Assembly (NCBI GenBank): GCA_965153455.1
Contig: OZ234497.1
Coordinates: forward strand, 5,704,001-5,768,000
DNA length: 64,000 nucleotides
Direction of reading: 5' to 3'
Source of the DNA: Sphagnum compactum
Taxonomy: Eukaryota > Bryophyta > Sphagnopsida > Sphagnales
How positions within the stretch are numbered: the first letter of the stretch is position 1; each line of letters opens with the position of its first letter. A program made the translations under genes and the position numbers. The notes beneath the pieces were generated by a model. The model worked only from the letters and a program-made list of their open reading frames with translations, did no database searches and had not been told where the DNA came from. Positions 23,006 to 35,849 of this stretch are shown here, one piece after another.

Positions 23006-24117
23006 ATGTGTGACCTCCCTGTGTGTGTGTGTGTGTGTGTTTTCTTTTTCTTTTCTTTTCTTTTTTAAAATTCATTGGCTAGCATCCCAAGAGGGATTTA
23101 GCATTAAATGGCGATAGGTTTTTGGAACCTGTAAAACTACTAGTGAAAATATCGGCTACCCATCTAAAAGTAGAGTGCAAATGTGGTGGAAAAAATAAAT
23201 TTTGATTTTTTTTTCTCGAAATTTGGTCATTTTCTTTTTTTCAGAGAAAGGGAAATATTGGGAAAGGATATCCCCCTTTTATTTTATTTATTTCTCTTCT
23301 TTTTAAAAAAAATCACTTCTAGCAATTGAAAACCTCTAGAAAATCACTTCAATTTCTAGTTTCTAGTTTTTAAATTTTTATAGAAAACATAATGCCATTA
23401 TGTGCACCCATTTTTTCAAAAGAAAGGGAAAAAAAAAAAGCATAGTCCTTTTTCTAAACAAAATTTGTTGTGATGGTGCAATAGTTTAAATATGAAATGT
23501 TCCATCAAGTTGTAGCCAATTTTTAAATTATCTTTTGTTGACAATGTAGTAGAGATGGCAATCATCCATAAACCAATTTAGCTAAATTTGGCTATTAAAA
23601 TTGCGAAAGGAAAAAAAATCCTTGTACATTTTTGGCTACCTACTTGAACCATGTATAAAAATTTGGAAATAAATTTAGATTTTTTAATAAAAAATGCTTC
23701 AAATTACAAAAAGAAACTCAAAAATTTCACAACAATGCCAAATAGCCAAAATTCCTCTTGGATACACATCATATTGCAGCTCCACCCATACTCGGCATTT
23801 GGCCAAACAACAATATTTCACACATTCAAGACTTACTTATTTTCATTTTCACGAGCCCTATGGAAACATGAAACCGGGGTTGTAAAAAGGTTGGAACTTG
23901 CTAATAGCAAATCACCTGGACCAATCGATATATCAAATCAATCAAGATCACGTACGTGTTAAGAACAACGTCGAAACTCGCTAATAACAAACCACCTGAA
24001 CCAATCATTATGTCTGACCAATCAAGCCTAAATGTTAGACTACGCAACGATTTTTGCCAAGTTCAACAACATATTGAGCAAAATTGTTGAGCGCAAGCCA
24101 ATTTTATTGGCTTTGCC
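23006..24117. other. AT-rich spacer with worn repeats
   Basis: Holds (GT)n at about 23020-23040, a worn family A copy at 23509-23605 and a GATTTAGCATTAAATGGCG block near 23095 related to sequence near 9970. No gene seen. Confidence 0.5.
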
Positions 24118-24440
24118 TTGGTGATATTGTGTTTAGATTCATTTTAGAGTATAGATTAGGAGCTTAATGGATTTTGGCCCCCAAGTAATAGGTCTATTTT
24201 CATATGAGGATTTTTGAAAGATGATGTTTTGGTTTGCGTTGAAACTTGAAATTAAGTTGTAGAGGAGTTATAATATCTTGAAGGATTAAATCGTTTTCTT
24301 TTAGAGGATTTTTCGAAGATTATATTTGTTGCAATGGTGAAGTATTTGAGTTTCCATAATTCTTCTTCTTTTGCCTTAAGATGCTTTTTTTTTAATGTAA
24401 ATTGCAAGGCCACGGTGTGACACACCCCGTGTTAAGCTTG
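24118..24440 (+). repeat. Dispersed repeat family B, long copy
   Basis: About 320 bp that match, in inverted orientation, the segment 55300-55670. Shared blocks include ATATGAGGATTTTTGAAAGA, GAGTTTCCATAATTCTTCTT, TTTTGCCTTAAGATGC and the GTAAAT(T/G)GCAAGGCCAC...TGACAC end. Shorter copies are at 49925-50045 (+) and 57575-57670 (-). No coding capacity. Confidence 0.75.
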
Positions 24441-27400
24441 TCGAACAAGTGGCAAGTACCTTTATCCCAATCCACATTCAAGATCAACTAAAATTGTACA
24501 TATCATTGGTGCATTGACAACTAGAGATGATTTTTTATACTAACAAAATACAATATGTAAGGTCCTAAATAGCGAAATATAGACATGGAAATTAAATGTG
24601 GAAAGAAATCTATGATGTTTTTCATAGTTTTTTGCACTCAATTTTGCACTCTATATGAGGTGAACTTGATGAAAAAATGTTGGAAATTTGTAAAAAGCCA
24701 ATATATCATTCCCCATTTTTTCTTTGTTACAACTGACCAAACTCGGAATCATTTGGGTACATCTTATTTTATGTTGATTGTTTGAAAAAGAAATTAAAAG
24801 GAGTTTCTAAGGTCCTTTCTAACACAAAAAATGGTATCTGGCAAAATTGAACTTTTAGATTGAAAATATTTTCTTTCTCTCCATTTTCCTAAAATCCCAC
24901 ACATTCAAACAAACCTTATTTGGATGTTTATTGTAGAACTAGTTTTTAATTGATTCTTTATACTTATTATTATTGAAGCTATGAATAGTTATTCAAGCCA
25001 AAAGAGGTTTCCCATCACAAAAGTCACTTAAAATGTCAAATTGGATGACGTCCTTTGAAAAGACTTTCAATGTTTAATGTCAACACCATCAAAACTAATC
25101 ACATTTCAACTTGTGCAATTAAAGTTCATAGTTCATACCATCTTCACATGGGTACTACAAACATGGAATTCTTCAACAATTGAACAATGTTCAACTATCA
25201 GGTAAAAGTGGAGTTCTTGATTTCATGCAATTTTTTATGGCATTGTCGTACTTTTCATCATACTTCCATATTCACATTTTGTAAATTCAAAGGCTTGGTT
25301 GAAAAAAATGTTGTTTGACAAACACAATAGTGAATCCATGTGCTTGAAATCTTTCAAAAAATAGTTTAAAAATATTGAACATTATCACACACATATTTAA
25401 GGATGTTTAACAATATGTTTCCAATCATAGATTGTGATCTTTTGTTAACTAGCATTAAAAGTACAACTACTTATTCAATGTTGTTATGATTTATCACGAT
25501 GGAAAGGACGTACCCAATGTCAAAGGGCAAAAGTTATTCTCTTGCCTTCTTCAATTCAAATTTGTTTGCTTAAATTTTGCCATTTGACTTTTACTTCCTA
25601 TCCTTGCGTGTTGTAGTTGCATGTGGCAAAACTACTCAAAGCAAACATTACTTTTCACTTCAATTACAAAATATAACTCGTTTGTTTTTATTATCATAGA
25701 CACAAGCTTACTTCAAATACAATGTATAAGAATGTTTTTGAACTTAAGATTTAATTAACGCAAAACAAAAAGCTTGAAAACATATAAAAGTATAAGAATC
25801 TCAAAGTACATGACAAGAGGCCCATTTACATTAAATTTTCCTCAAATCTATAATATTATTATCATGCCAAGGAAAAGTTAATCAACCTTGCTTGCAAGTT
25901 ACAAGGGTGTATCCTCTCAACTAATGGCTTGTGGTGAATCACTAGTGCTATTCTAGTTAATTATCCATGTCATGGGTTTATCACCAACTTCGAAGATTAA
26001 AATATAAACCCAAAATAAACCATTTTCAATTTTTTGCCCATCTAATTTTTAACCTCCAATGCCCATTAAAATATAAATTGACATTTTGACCACATATTGT
26101 TGTTGTGCAACACAAATTTACAATGTTTAAATTGATTAGTTACAAATTGGACCATAACCTTATAATCGAGTGTGGACATTACAAACTTGTAATGTTACAA
26201 CACTATTGTTTTTAAGATGACATTCTTAATTTTTACACGAACGAATATCAATTGCATTTATGCCTTATACTAAAATAGATGGGAACCAACTTGTCCCATA
26301 TAAATTCACAAATAACTTTTTTATTTTTGGGTAGGGTCTATCATCAAGCTCCATTCCTTAAACTTCAATGAAACCCAATATACAAATCCAAGTAATGTTC
26401 AAAAACAAACAAAATAAAAATTGCAAGACCAAATGATAAAACATGTTCACAACAATTGCAAACAAAAACACATTAACTTGTTCATGACACGATCTTCACC
26501 ACCTTTGAGTTATAATGTATAAACCCATGTACACATTCAAAACTAGAATGCACTTCTTTCAAATGAATCATACAAACATTTTGCAAAGTTAAAATTTAAG
26601 AAAATTATAATTTGAACATGTTAATATATATTTTTTGTGCGTGTTATCAAAATATTGGAAAAACATTTTAATATAGTTTTTTTCATGTTATCCATTCTAG
26701 TTATCAACATAATCCCTTTCAATTATACATGAAAAAATCAATGGTATTTAGTTTGTCAAATCAAAATAATACATGTCATGTAAATCATCATGTATTAACA
26801 TTCTTATATATTTGAATCATGCATAAATTTATTTTTAAATGACTTCCGAAATCAAAAACTTCTTATGAACACCTATGTGATCCAAGTCATGAATGTTGAG
26901 TATCATCATTGTTTATTAACCATTTCATGTATATCAATGGTTCATAACACATCACTTTGTACAATTTACATGCAAGACAAGGATGAACAATTCCACAATT
27001 GTGCACAAGTTGCAACATGAATGTTAATTCTTCTAAAACAGGAATGGTGTTTAAATATAATATTCATTTCTAATGATATATTTCCACATGAATGTAAATA
27101 TTACTTTCTTTTTGTTTTCCATCATCTCACAATCTTTGCAAGAAAAAAACCTTCAATTAATTCAAATCTTGAAATAATTATGGGGTTTTAATTTAAATAT
27201 ACAAACAAACAACAATTTGAATAATATATACCCTAGAACAATTAACAATATTCTTCCATAATTTTGAATATTTTTAGTAATTCACCTAGGATCAAAAAAA
27301 AAAAAATAGATGCAAAATTTTGTCAAAGAATATACATTTTGCCACAACAATCTTGGCAATAATGCAAGAGGAGGGCCCCATGTTGTTTGTAGGCGAAGTG
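24441..27400. other. AT-rich intergenic DNA
   Basis: I see no recognisable gene, RNA or well-preserved element in this stretch. The open frame at 24585-24785 is short and without family features. Confidence 0.6.
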
Positions 27401-27407
27401 GGGCACT

Positions 27408-27537
27408 CATGTCCATTTTGACTAAAAAGGTTCACTTTTAGTCATATTTGATTAAATGTCACATTGACCAAATTCTTAGTCAAAATGGACATGGCAATCA
27501 AGTTGGACCACTTGAAAAGCCATGAATTCTTGTAGTG
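27408..27537. mobile_element. CACTA-like transposon terminus with subterminal inverted repeat
   Basis: The segment ends with GAATTCTTGTAGTG (27524-27537), the complement of CACTACAAGAATTC, a typical end of plant CACTA (En/Spm) elements. Just inside lie perfect 18-bp inverted arms, CATGTCCATTTTGACTAA at 27408-27425 and its complement at 27476-27493, resembling subterminal repeats. No matching opposite terminus was found, so the extent is unknown. Confidence 0.5.
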
Positions 27538-28139
27538 AACCCAACCTAGGTCAATGTCTTTTCATCACATCAACCATTTTGTGAAGGTGGAAGGAATTGC
27601 CAAATGCACCCCATTCATAAATTTGTCAAGCATCAATGAAATCTTTTATGTTCACCATTGCAAATTCTTGGATGGTTCACAATTAGACATTTTGTGACCA
27701 ATTATATAACTCTACCCACCAATTGGAACAATCCTTCATAATCTCAAATTCATTTTGGGTTTGGTCTTGCCAACCCTCCCTAGTTGAGTCAAATGAAACA
27801 TATTGTCAATTAATACTTATAGTCAAATAGGACAAGATGTGTACACCTTTAGTAAAAAAAGACAAAGGTGTAGTCAAATGAAACATGGAACCAAATGGGA
27901 CATGTACAACCATAAATTTTGGAAAAGATAATATTACATATAAATGTTTTTAAGTTGTGGGTAACTCACATATAGATAAGTAATTAGGAGGTAGGAAATT
28001 AAAGTAGGGAAGGTAGGTAAAAGGGTAGGCATAAATGATAGGCCTAGATTAACATAGGTGCATCTATGTTAGTTTACATGAACCTATGTTAACCTAGGTA
28101 GGCCTTGGTTTGCATAGATTTGGTAGCTAGATAATGTAA
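27538..28139. other. AT-rich spacer with AGTCAAAT motifs
   Basis: No gene. Scattered AGTCAAAT-type motifs (about 27785, 27821 and 27870) resemble those in the CACTA-like end and near 29944. Confidence 0.4.
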
Positions 28140-29440
28140 AGGTTATGGTGTAAGTTATGTAGGGCCAATGTATGTAGGGCTATATATAATTAGGGCTTAT
28201 TTAAGCCTCCATAGCCTTTATATAAGCCTACATAGCTCATACTTAAACCTACATAACCCTTCCATAAGCCTACAATATAACCCTTACATAGCCCTTACAT
28301 ATATAGGCCCACATAACTTTTACAATATAACCCCAATAATATTGGCCCAGGTATGTATGCCTAGGTACCCCCTATGTAGCCCCTAACTACATATATAACT
28401 CTTACATAGGCCTACATAACCCTACATAGCCTAAATAGCCATGCCCTACTTAGTCCCTATGTAATCCTAGTTAGGTAGCTACTACATAGACTTTACCTTG
28501 GCCTACATAGTGTGCATAGCCTATATAGCCCTACATAACTTTTACCTATGCCTAGACACAACCCTACATAGTCTTACATAGCCCTTACATGCTTCTTACT
28601 TAACTCTACATAGCCTAACATAACCTTTACTTAGACCCTACCTAGGCTTATGTATAGCCTACATAACCCCTTTTAAATAACCCTATATAGCCCTTACTAA
28701 TTATGCCTAAACATCACCCCTACATATATCCTTACATAACCCCTAAGTAGCCCTAGGTAGCCCAAAAACATAAATACCTCCTACCTAAACCAACATATAT
28801 AGCCTAACATAACCCTTACTTAGACCTTACCTATGCTTACATAGCCTTACATAGCCCCTAAGTAGGCCTAAGAAGCCCATGCATACCTCTTACCTAGGCC
28901 TACATAGCTTAACATAGCCCGTACTTGGACCCTACCTAAGCCTACATAACTTACATAATCCTTACATAACCATACATAACTTATGCCTAGACATAACCAT
29001 TACATAGCCTTACATAGCCCCTAGATAGGTCTAAGTAACCCATAAATACCTCCTACCTAGGACAACATATATATATAGCTTAACATAGCCCCTACTTATA
29101 TCCTACCTAGGCTTATATAGCTTACATAACCTTTACATACCCTTACATAGCCCCTAAGTAGGCCAAGGTAGCCCATACGTACCTAAGCCTACATAGCCTA
29201 ACATAGCCCTTACTTAGACCATACCTAGGCTTACGTAGCCCTAACATAACTGCTACCTAAATTTACATCTAGCCGGTACATAGTCTAATATAATAGCCTA
29301 ATATAGCATAACCTAGGTTAGTACTTATGTATAGGCTAATATATTAAATAGCATGTGTTGGTATAGGTTATAGCCTAGGCTAGTTAGTATAGAGTACATA
29401 GCATAGGTAGCTTAGCCTAGGTATCCTAGTTAGTATGTTT
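28140..29440. repeat. Degenerate satellite built on CCTACATAGCC/CCTTACATAACC
   Basis: About 1.3 kb is composed almost wholly of variants of CCTACATAGCC, CCTTACATAACCC and CCTACCTAGGC. From about 28606 to 29275 a higher-order unit of roughly 85-185 bp recurs about five times, in the order CATAGCCTAACATAGCCC, TTACTTAGACCCTACCTAGG, CATAGCCCCTAAGTAGGC, then ATACCTCCTACCTAGG. The open frame 28168-28386 is a by-product. The flanks (to about 28030 and 29760) are also rich in TAGG/CCTA. Confidence 0.85.
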
Positions 29441-29940
29441 AACCTTCATACCTTCCTATGTCCCCAAGATCTATCCTTCTATCTACCTTTGTAAATAGTG
29501 TAAAAACAATTGAACATGTTTATTACAATATGTTCATAAATGTTTTCACCTTATGAAGGTGGTGGTGTAATGGTAAGGACTTTGGCTCCTCAAAGTGAAG
29601 GTGAGGAGTTCAAGTTTCCACACTTGCAATCTAAACCACTACCATAACTAGGTGGCCTAGCTAATTATTCAAGTGGGCAACCTAGGTAAGGTGGCTTAAC
29701 CTACCTAGGCTGAATGGGTGGCCTAACTACCTAGCTTACCTAACCTAGGTAGCTAGGTTGATAACTAGGTGGGTTTTTTTAATAGTATAAAATAATTTGA
29801 AATTAATTTATTCATTAATTATTAAGGTAGGTTAGTAGGTAGGGTAGTTAATTAACTAAGAGGTAGGTAGGTGGGTACGTGGGCAAGTAGGTGAGTAATT
29901 AAACATTAATTACCAAAAAATTTGATGCCTGAATTTTGAA
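29441..29940. other. CCTAGG-rich spacer containing a tRNA-like segment
   Basis: Continues the CCTAGG/GGTAGG bias of the satellite in a looser form (for example 29640-29765 and 29820-29890). Apart from the tRNA-like segment listed separately, no gene is seen. Confidence 0.4.
29555..29625 (+). other. tRNA-related segment (SINE head or tRNA pseudogene)
   Basis: An A-box-like TGGTGTAATGG (29563-29573) and a B-box-like GTTCAAGTTTC (29608-29618) are spaced as in a tRNA, with a possible anticodon hairpin ACTTT...AAAGT between them. No good acceptor stem forms. This fits a tRNA-derived SINE head or a decayed tRNA copy. Confidence 0.4.
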
Positions 29941-29943
29941 CAG

Positions 29944-30112
29944 TTAGTCAAAATGACCTAGTCAAAAAGATCGACTCAAAATGACCCAGTCAAAACCGAC
30001 ATGTTCAATACAACTTGTCCAAAATAACTATTAGTCAAATTGAACATTTGTCATTTTTGGGTCGTTTTTTTATTAGTTTTTCAAGTCAAACAAGTTGGGA
30101 ATTCTTGTAATG
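29944..30112. mobile_element. Worn relative of the CACTA-like terminus
   Basis: Repeated AGTCAAAATGACC units (29944-29995) are followed by CAAGTTGGGAATTCTTGTAATG, which ends at 30112. The same order is seen at 27408-27537, with one change in the terminal TGTAGTG. Probably a second, degenerate end of the same element family. Confidence 0.4.
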
Positions 30113-32008
30113 GTTATTGCAAAAACATGTTTGTATGTTTGGTACGAATATGTTGTGTGTAGGTTGCATATTTGAGTATCCACTTGCTACAACAAATTAT
30201 TACAAATGGCTAGTTTCTATAACGTGTTGTAACATGTCAAGCATAGACTTTTATCAACCATTGATTTGTAACTTGTGTTTGTAGGAGGCATTCCAAGTTT
30301 TAAGCTCGTGGAACATGAGTCCAAGGCAACTACATGGAGAAAGATGATGGATTATCACATGCAAAGGTACTTAACTAGAAAATAGTTGTTTGCGAGGCTT
30401 AATGTGGAAGCTTTCAATGGTGATAACCATATCTTTCACAATGATGTGATGGAAAGGAGCGCCCATGAAACACCTAATGTGAGTGAGGTGCAACCTTGCC
30501 CAACATGAGGGGAGGGTGTCCAATTAGTGGTAGCACTAATAGAACGTGGTGTCACCAATCAACAAACGACCAAAGTTGCTATCAACATTGTCTCTTCATG
30601 TAACATGTTTGTCCCAATGCCTTAATTTCATAAGGGGCATTATGTGCATACTTCACAACCACAAAATTTGACACATTTCAAATCATGGTGAACATTAGCC
30701 AACTAAGAGATTTCACTTAGTTCGAAGCATGATCAAAATTTAACTAATTAATAGAACTCAATCAATTTGGGTCAATCTAACCCTCGGTCAATTGGGTAAT
30801 CTCACACAATTTGATCCAACCTTAAAATGTAACTAGTTCAATTTGTGCATGTGCTTTTCATCCCAATATTTTGAATACTTAACCCATGTTGATTAGCCTA
30901 CAAGGAACCTCAACAGCAAGGAACTTGCATTAGTAGTGGCATCACAATCTCCATATTATATATTATTTGATGACACAAACATTGTAATCATCATTGATGT
31001 ATTCAAAGAATCAAACGAACCGTTGTCCATGAAAACACCATGGGCATGTACTATGCTCCCAAAAGATGAAGCACTACAACATTTGTGTCAAACATTAAGG
31101 TTATAATTATTCTTGCCATGTGATACATGGATCTTGATGTTCATTTTTCTTTCATGGCATATGTGAAGTGTGGTTTGCAACATTCTCATAACATGGTTGG
31201 TCTAGTGTTTCCTATTTCCACTGTAAGGTTGACAAGCTATTAGATGAATTGAAAAATGATGCAACCACAAACTTGATGGCTTACATTGTTTTCTTCAAAC
31301 GCCCCAAGAGCATGGAAATCAACATCATTTTATCATATCTTCACCATCTCATAGATTTGGGTGAATGCAAGTTATAATGGTTCACTTTTTGTGTCCCAAT
31401 GCAATTTTTTGTAGGGTGTAGTGAATTAACATGCCATTAATGTGTTATAAAACCATTTATATGCACAATTGGGATTTGGTTTAATATTTTCAATTTCAAT
31501 AATGAACTATTTATATAATTTGTGCACAATAAATGTGCACCCATTATGTAGTAATTGACTTTTGAAGTGAAAACATATGGACTGTCCCGATGATCTACAC
31601 TTCCCATACACATGAAATTTTCAATATCATTTTTTAAGAATATATCTTATGGAGACTTAATATTTGATAGATGAAAGAAACACAAACATAGATTTGAAAA
31701 CTTCATTATAAAAACTTTAACCAAAATATAGTTATGGACTTTTGAAAGACCAAAATCTGGACCTTATTTTGAAAAGTCTCTACATGGGTCTTTTTTTTAT
31801 CGGATTGATGATTTTTTCCCTTGTAAAATGTATGTAAAAAAGATATCTAAGTGGGTATATTTTCATATGAATTTGATTAGCTAATTAGCCAACCCATAGT
31901 CCCCCATTTATGTTAATTCAACACCAAAAAATGGACTTTTTATCTATTGATAATGAACCACTTAACCCTATATCTACCCATTTGGAAACACCCATGTTTA
32001 ACAAGTAG
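30113..32008. other. AT-rich DNA, possible transposon remnant
   Basis: No open frame of note. Some stretches have mixed, coding-like composition (about 30280-30600 and 30960-31380) but are full of stops, which is compatible with the decayed body of an element ending near the C48 fragment. No family could be identified. Confidence 0.35.
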
Positions 32009-32341
32009 TTGGATTTCATGCTTGTATATACATTTGCAAAGAATGTGGTGTCAAACAACGGAATGTACATTCTATTAAATGTGCAAGCATCTAGGTTATT
32101 ACAAAATGAAGTTCACAATGAAGGAGGGTCAAATCGATGGAAGATGAAATATTTCAAGCATAAATCAGACTTGAATAACATCATGGTTGTGCCATATTTG
32201 GACAAAGGCCATTGGTCCCCATACATTTTTAAAGAAGAACAAACCATTCACTATGATTATATATTAAGGATCCATGGTGACCAAACATCCAAGGCTCAAA
32301 GTGATAAAAAAGATTATGTGTTTGTGACATTTAAGTTCTAG
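32009..32341 (+). pseudogene. C48 (Ulp1-like) cysteine protease fragment, transposon-type
   Basis: A 110-residue open frame contains IMVVPYLDKGHWSPYIFKEE followed by QTIHYDYI. This is the pattern around the catalytic His-Trp and Asp of Ulp1/C48 proteases (PY...GHW...D). Such domains are often carried by plant CACTA and Mutator-like elements. The same frame continues upstream past a TAG (stretch with DFLSIDNEPLNPISTHLE), so the true domain began earlier. The active-site Cys region is not seen. I call it a transposon-derived remnant rather than a host SUMO protease. Confidence 0.5.
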
Positions 32342-34960
32342 TGCAACAATACCCAAAGTATTTTGGTGGCTCCTTTGGCACATGTTTGCTAAAAAATAGA
32401 ATAAATTTGAAGATTCCATATTGAAAAACAAAATACTTTAAAATATTTCTCATTTTTTTCAAAAATATTTTTTCTTTGGGATTTTTTTGCGGGGAAAATT
32501 GGGCATTAAAAAAAAAGTATATATATATGCTGAAGCTACCAAGGTACTATGATATTGTGTTTTCCCATTGCAAGAGTTAAAGTAAAGATTTAAGATCTCA
32601 TATAATATCAAGATTTATGGCAAAAGTGGTAAAAAGATTCTAACCCTAGTCAAAATATTACAAACATTTAACCTTAAACTTAAGTGCTATAACTATTTTA
32701 ATTCTAGTAAGTTGATCATAAGTCTTGGAATGTACAATATTTGGTCTTGAAGGCATTTTATTATTATTATGATACAATAAGATGAATACATTGTAAAATA
32801 TGCCTTACTAGGGTTCAACCATGAGCCAAACAAAATTATCTTAAGGTTACATTCTACAAAATATGTTATCGTGATTTATTTTCATGTTTTCAATATGTTC
32901 ACATGATCCCATGAAAGTGCCCATGATTATTCCATGATGTGGCATGATCATTCATCGAAGATGTTAACACAATGGAAGGAGTGATAATTTTTTGCATTTT
33001 TTGTTGCTACATCATTTGCAAACATAAACATGTCTCCATTATTAGTTTATTTTTAGATGAAAAAAAAACTGAAAACTAATTTATTTTAAATAGTTTTAAA
33101 TTGTTGTGAGTTTGAACTTGCTGTTCATTAGGGGTACATAAATTTAGTTTCACATTTTGAGGAATATTCATTAAGTGTTATTGTGAATTCTAAGTTCATT
33201 TTGTTTTAAAAACTTCATGAAACATTTTTTTACTATTTTAATTGTCAGGGTAGAACAACCCATATCCAAATGTGCCCATCTATAACCAAATGTCCTTTAA
33301 GAATAAAAGACCTATGACCAACATATTCCACCACCCAACTACATGCAAAGGGAAACTTATCACCAAACATATGGCTAAAGACAAATTTCTATGGAGTTTT
33401 TAAATAATTTAAATCCTCAATAAATAAAAATGTATTTGGTCATGGAATTGACGCATACCCATGTGCAAAAATATGTGTACTTTTATATTAAAAAAGGACC
33501 CACCAACGTTAAAATAATTGTTTACATTTATTAAGTGCTACCTACCTAGTAGAAGATTGGTTATGCATGGTTTAAAGGGCATCCATGTCCATATTGAAAA
33601 AAATAATGTACATTTATAATATATGAACCCCACTTGTAAAAGAAGATTTTTTTTGGGTTTAGGGGGCTAGTTATACCCATTTTCCAATGTGGATGTACTT
33701 TTATAAGAGGGGCGCATTATTAAAACAAACTCCCCCATCACAATTGGACAAAATATGTTCAACATTGGGTGTGTACAACCTTTGAAATTAGAAAAATATA
33801 TATTCTCTTAAAAGGGGACCCCATCAATATTGTGCACAAAACTATTTGGAACTGGGGTTGGGTTTGACCCATTGTTTCAAAAAATTGTTTGGGAATTTTT
33901 GAAAAAATGTGGGAAATCCAACCTTTTAATATTTGGTTACAGTCATTGGATAAATCCTTGAAATTTGATACAACCCATTATGACATGTCTACTATTTATT
34001 GATGGGGTGACAAACAAGGGAAAAAAATCCAAGGACAAATATTGGAATACTATGTTATTTAACAACTTTGGCTTTAAAAATCTTTTCCTTCCAAACCTTG
34101 GGCACGGACAATTTCAAGCTTTAAAGTGGAATCTAAATTCGTTTGCAATAAGACAATTTTGTATTATTTTCTAAAAGACAACAGGTCCAAGTATGTTGAT
34201 TATGTTGAAGAAGGTACTCAAATATTCTTAAAGCTTCTATGTCCTAGTGCAATAGTGTTATGGTTTTAAGTGAATGATAACACAACTCTGAAAATAGAGT
34301 GTCAATCTAAGCCCATTATAGAATTGTCAAAATCAATTAGTCCAAAGTGCACAAAGAGAAAAAAATGATGATGAGTCTTGAGATTAACCAGATACAATAG
34401 TGAAAATAATAAAAGAGGACACCAACATAGAGGTTAAGGTAGAGGAGACAAATGATGAATGCAAGATTGTTATTATAGACAATCTTTCTAATGAAAGGTA
34501 CAATAATTTTTTATGCTACTACTAGTTAGCTACATACATAACAAAACAACCAAAACCTAGAATCTCACAGGTTGCCCCAAGCTCATTTGAATTGTGGCTT
34601 CAAATTCACACCAACAACCCTACACAATAATGACATATGAGAATTTAGTTTGGGCAGATTTTTCAAATTTCTTTGATTTAATATCTGAAACTTGGAAGAC
34701 AAAAGATATGCTTTTTTGACACATATCTAGAAATATATAACAATTTTTTTTTGGTCTTGGTCTAATTTAAGAAAAAACACAAATTATACCTTTCTTGGGG
34801 ACAAGGTGTGAACCCCTAGTCCATTAGAGGCTAGGGAGAGTGGTTTCACATCAATGCGGAGGGCCAACTAAACTTGGAATATACCCCTCACATCCTTATC
34901 ATATCACCTCATTCATTGGTTAGACAGGATCTAGCAATAGTTGGAAACATGGGCCACTAG
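32342..34960. other. AT-rich intergenic DNA
   Basis: No conserved gene recognised. The open frame 33965-34174 lacks any family feature. It probably consists of worn transposon sequence between the C48 fragment and the DDE transposase fossil. Confidence 0.5.
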
Positions 34961-34970
34961 GTGTGTTAGC

Positions 34971-35821
34971 ACATGAAGAAGATCTAGCAATAGTTGGTTG
35001 GATACCTAACATGCAAAATTATGAACTATCAATAACACAATAGTAGCTCAAATTAAAGGTAGCAAAATTCACATGGACTTGCCCTACACCATTCAAGGAT
35101 GAGATTCTCAAATACTCCTGGTGGTATTAGTTTAAATATAGGCATCTAGAACTGCAAAAGGACTAGAGGTCTAAAGAGCTCAAGGACTCAAATGAATCCT
35201 ACAACCCATTCTATAAAAACCTCTAAGCATTGTATGATCAACATAACTACTCAACATCTTAAACCTGGAACTCAAAGGAAATAGGTGTCCAAGTTGTGTG
35301 ACATTCAACAACTAGAGTGTTGGCTAAGAGAGGTTCACAATAGGTATACACCATTTATTTATCTTAGATGATGGCCTTGGTTCACATGTCACTTTAGAAA
35401 CTATAGAACAAGCATCACAATTTGGCTTGGATATGGGCACTTTGCTTGCCCACACTTCTCATGCATTACAACCTCTAGACGTGAATTGTTTCAAGCCATT
35501 CAAGTCTGCCTTTAGGAAAGAAAAAAAAATAGTAGCATGGTTAGAAACAATCATTATCTGGAGCTAGACAAGGTAACATTAGTTGGTCGGGTTGACAAAA
35601 CATTCAACCAATCTTTGTCCAAAGAAAACATACTAAAGGTGTTCAGGGCAACATGGGTTTGGCCATTAAATCCTAGGTCTATGGATGATAAGACTAGACC
35701 TAGTAGTTTGTATACAACAAGAAAAAATAATAATCATTTGATGAAGACATTGGTAACTTCGATGATGCAGGAAATGACAGCCCACAATGTGAAGAGGTTG
35801 CAACTACTAGTGAGTTATTGA
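34971..35821 (+). pseudogene. Decayed pogo/jerky-like DDE_1 transposase
   Basis: One frame from about 34974 to 35370, crossing roughly nine or ten stops, reads through the CENP-B-type helix-turn-helix and the start of the catalytic domain: EEDLAIVGWIPNMQNYELSI, LKLKVAKFTWTCPTPFKDE, WWY-stop-FKYRHLEL, FYKNL, ALYDQHNYS, TWNSKEIGVQVV and TRVLAKRGSQ. After an internal loss and a frame change it continues with LDDGLGSHVTLETIEQASQF and THALQPLDV-like residues (SHALQPLDVNCFKPFKSAFR). A shift at the A-run 35520-35529 leads into the final open segment 35537-35821 (FNQSLSKENILKVFRATWVW). Functional relatives have about 70-90 residues between AKRGS and the DGHGSH motif that are missing here, so the copy is dead. 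Confidence 0.8.
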
Positions 35822-35849
35822 GCATGGGCACTATAGATGATGTTCATGA

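Noticed and set aside
28168-28386. 72-residue open frame
   Set aside because: Its sequence is a direct translation of the CCTACATAGC satellite.
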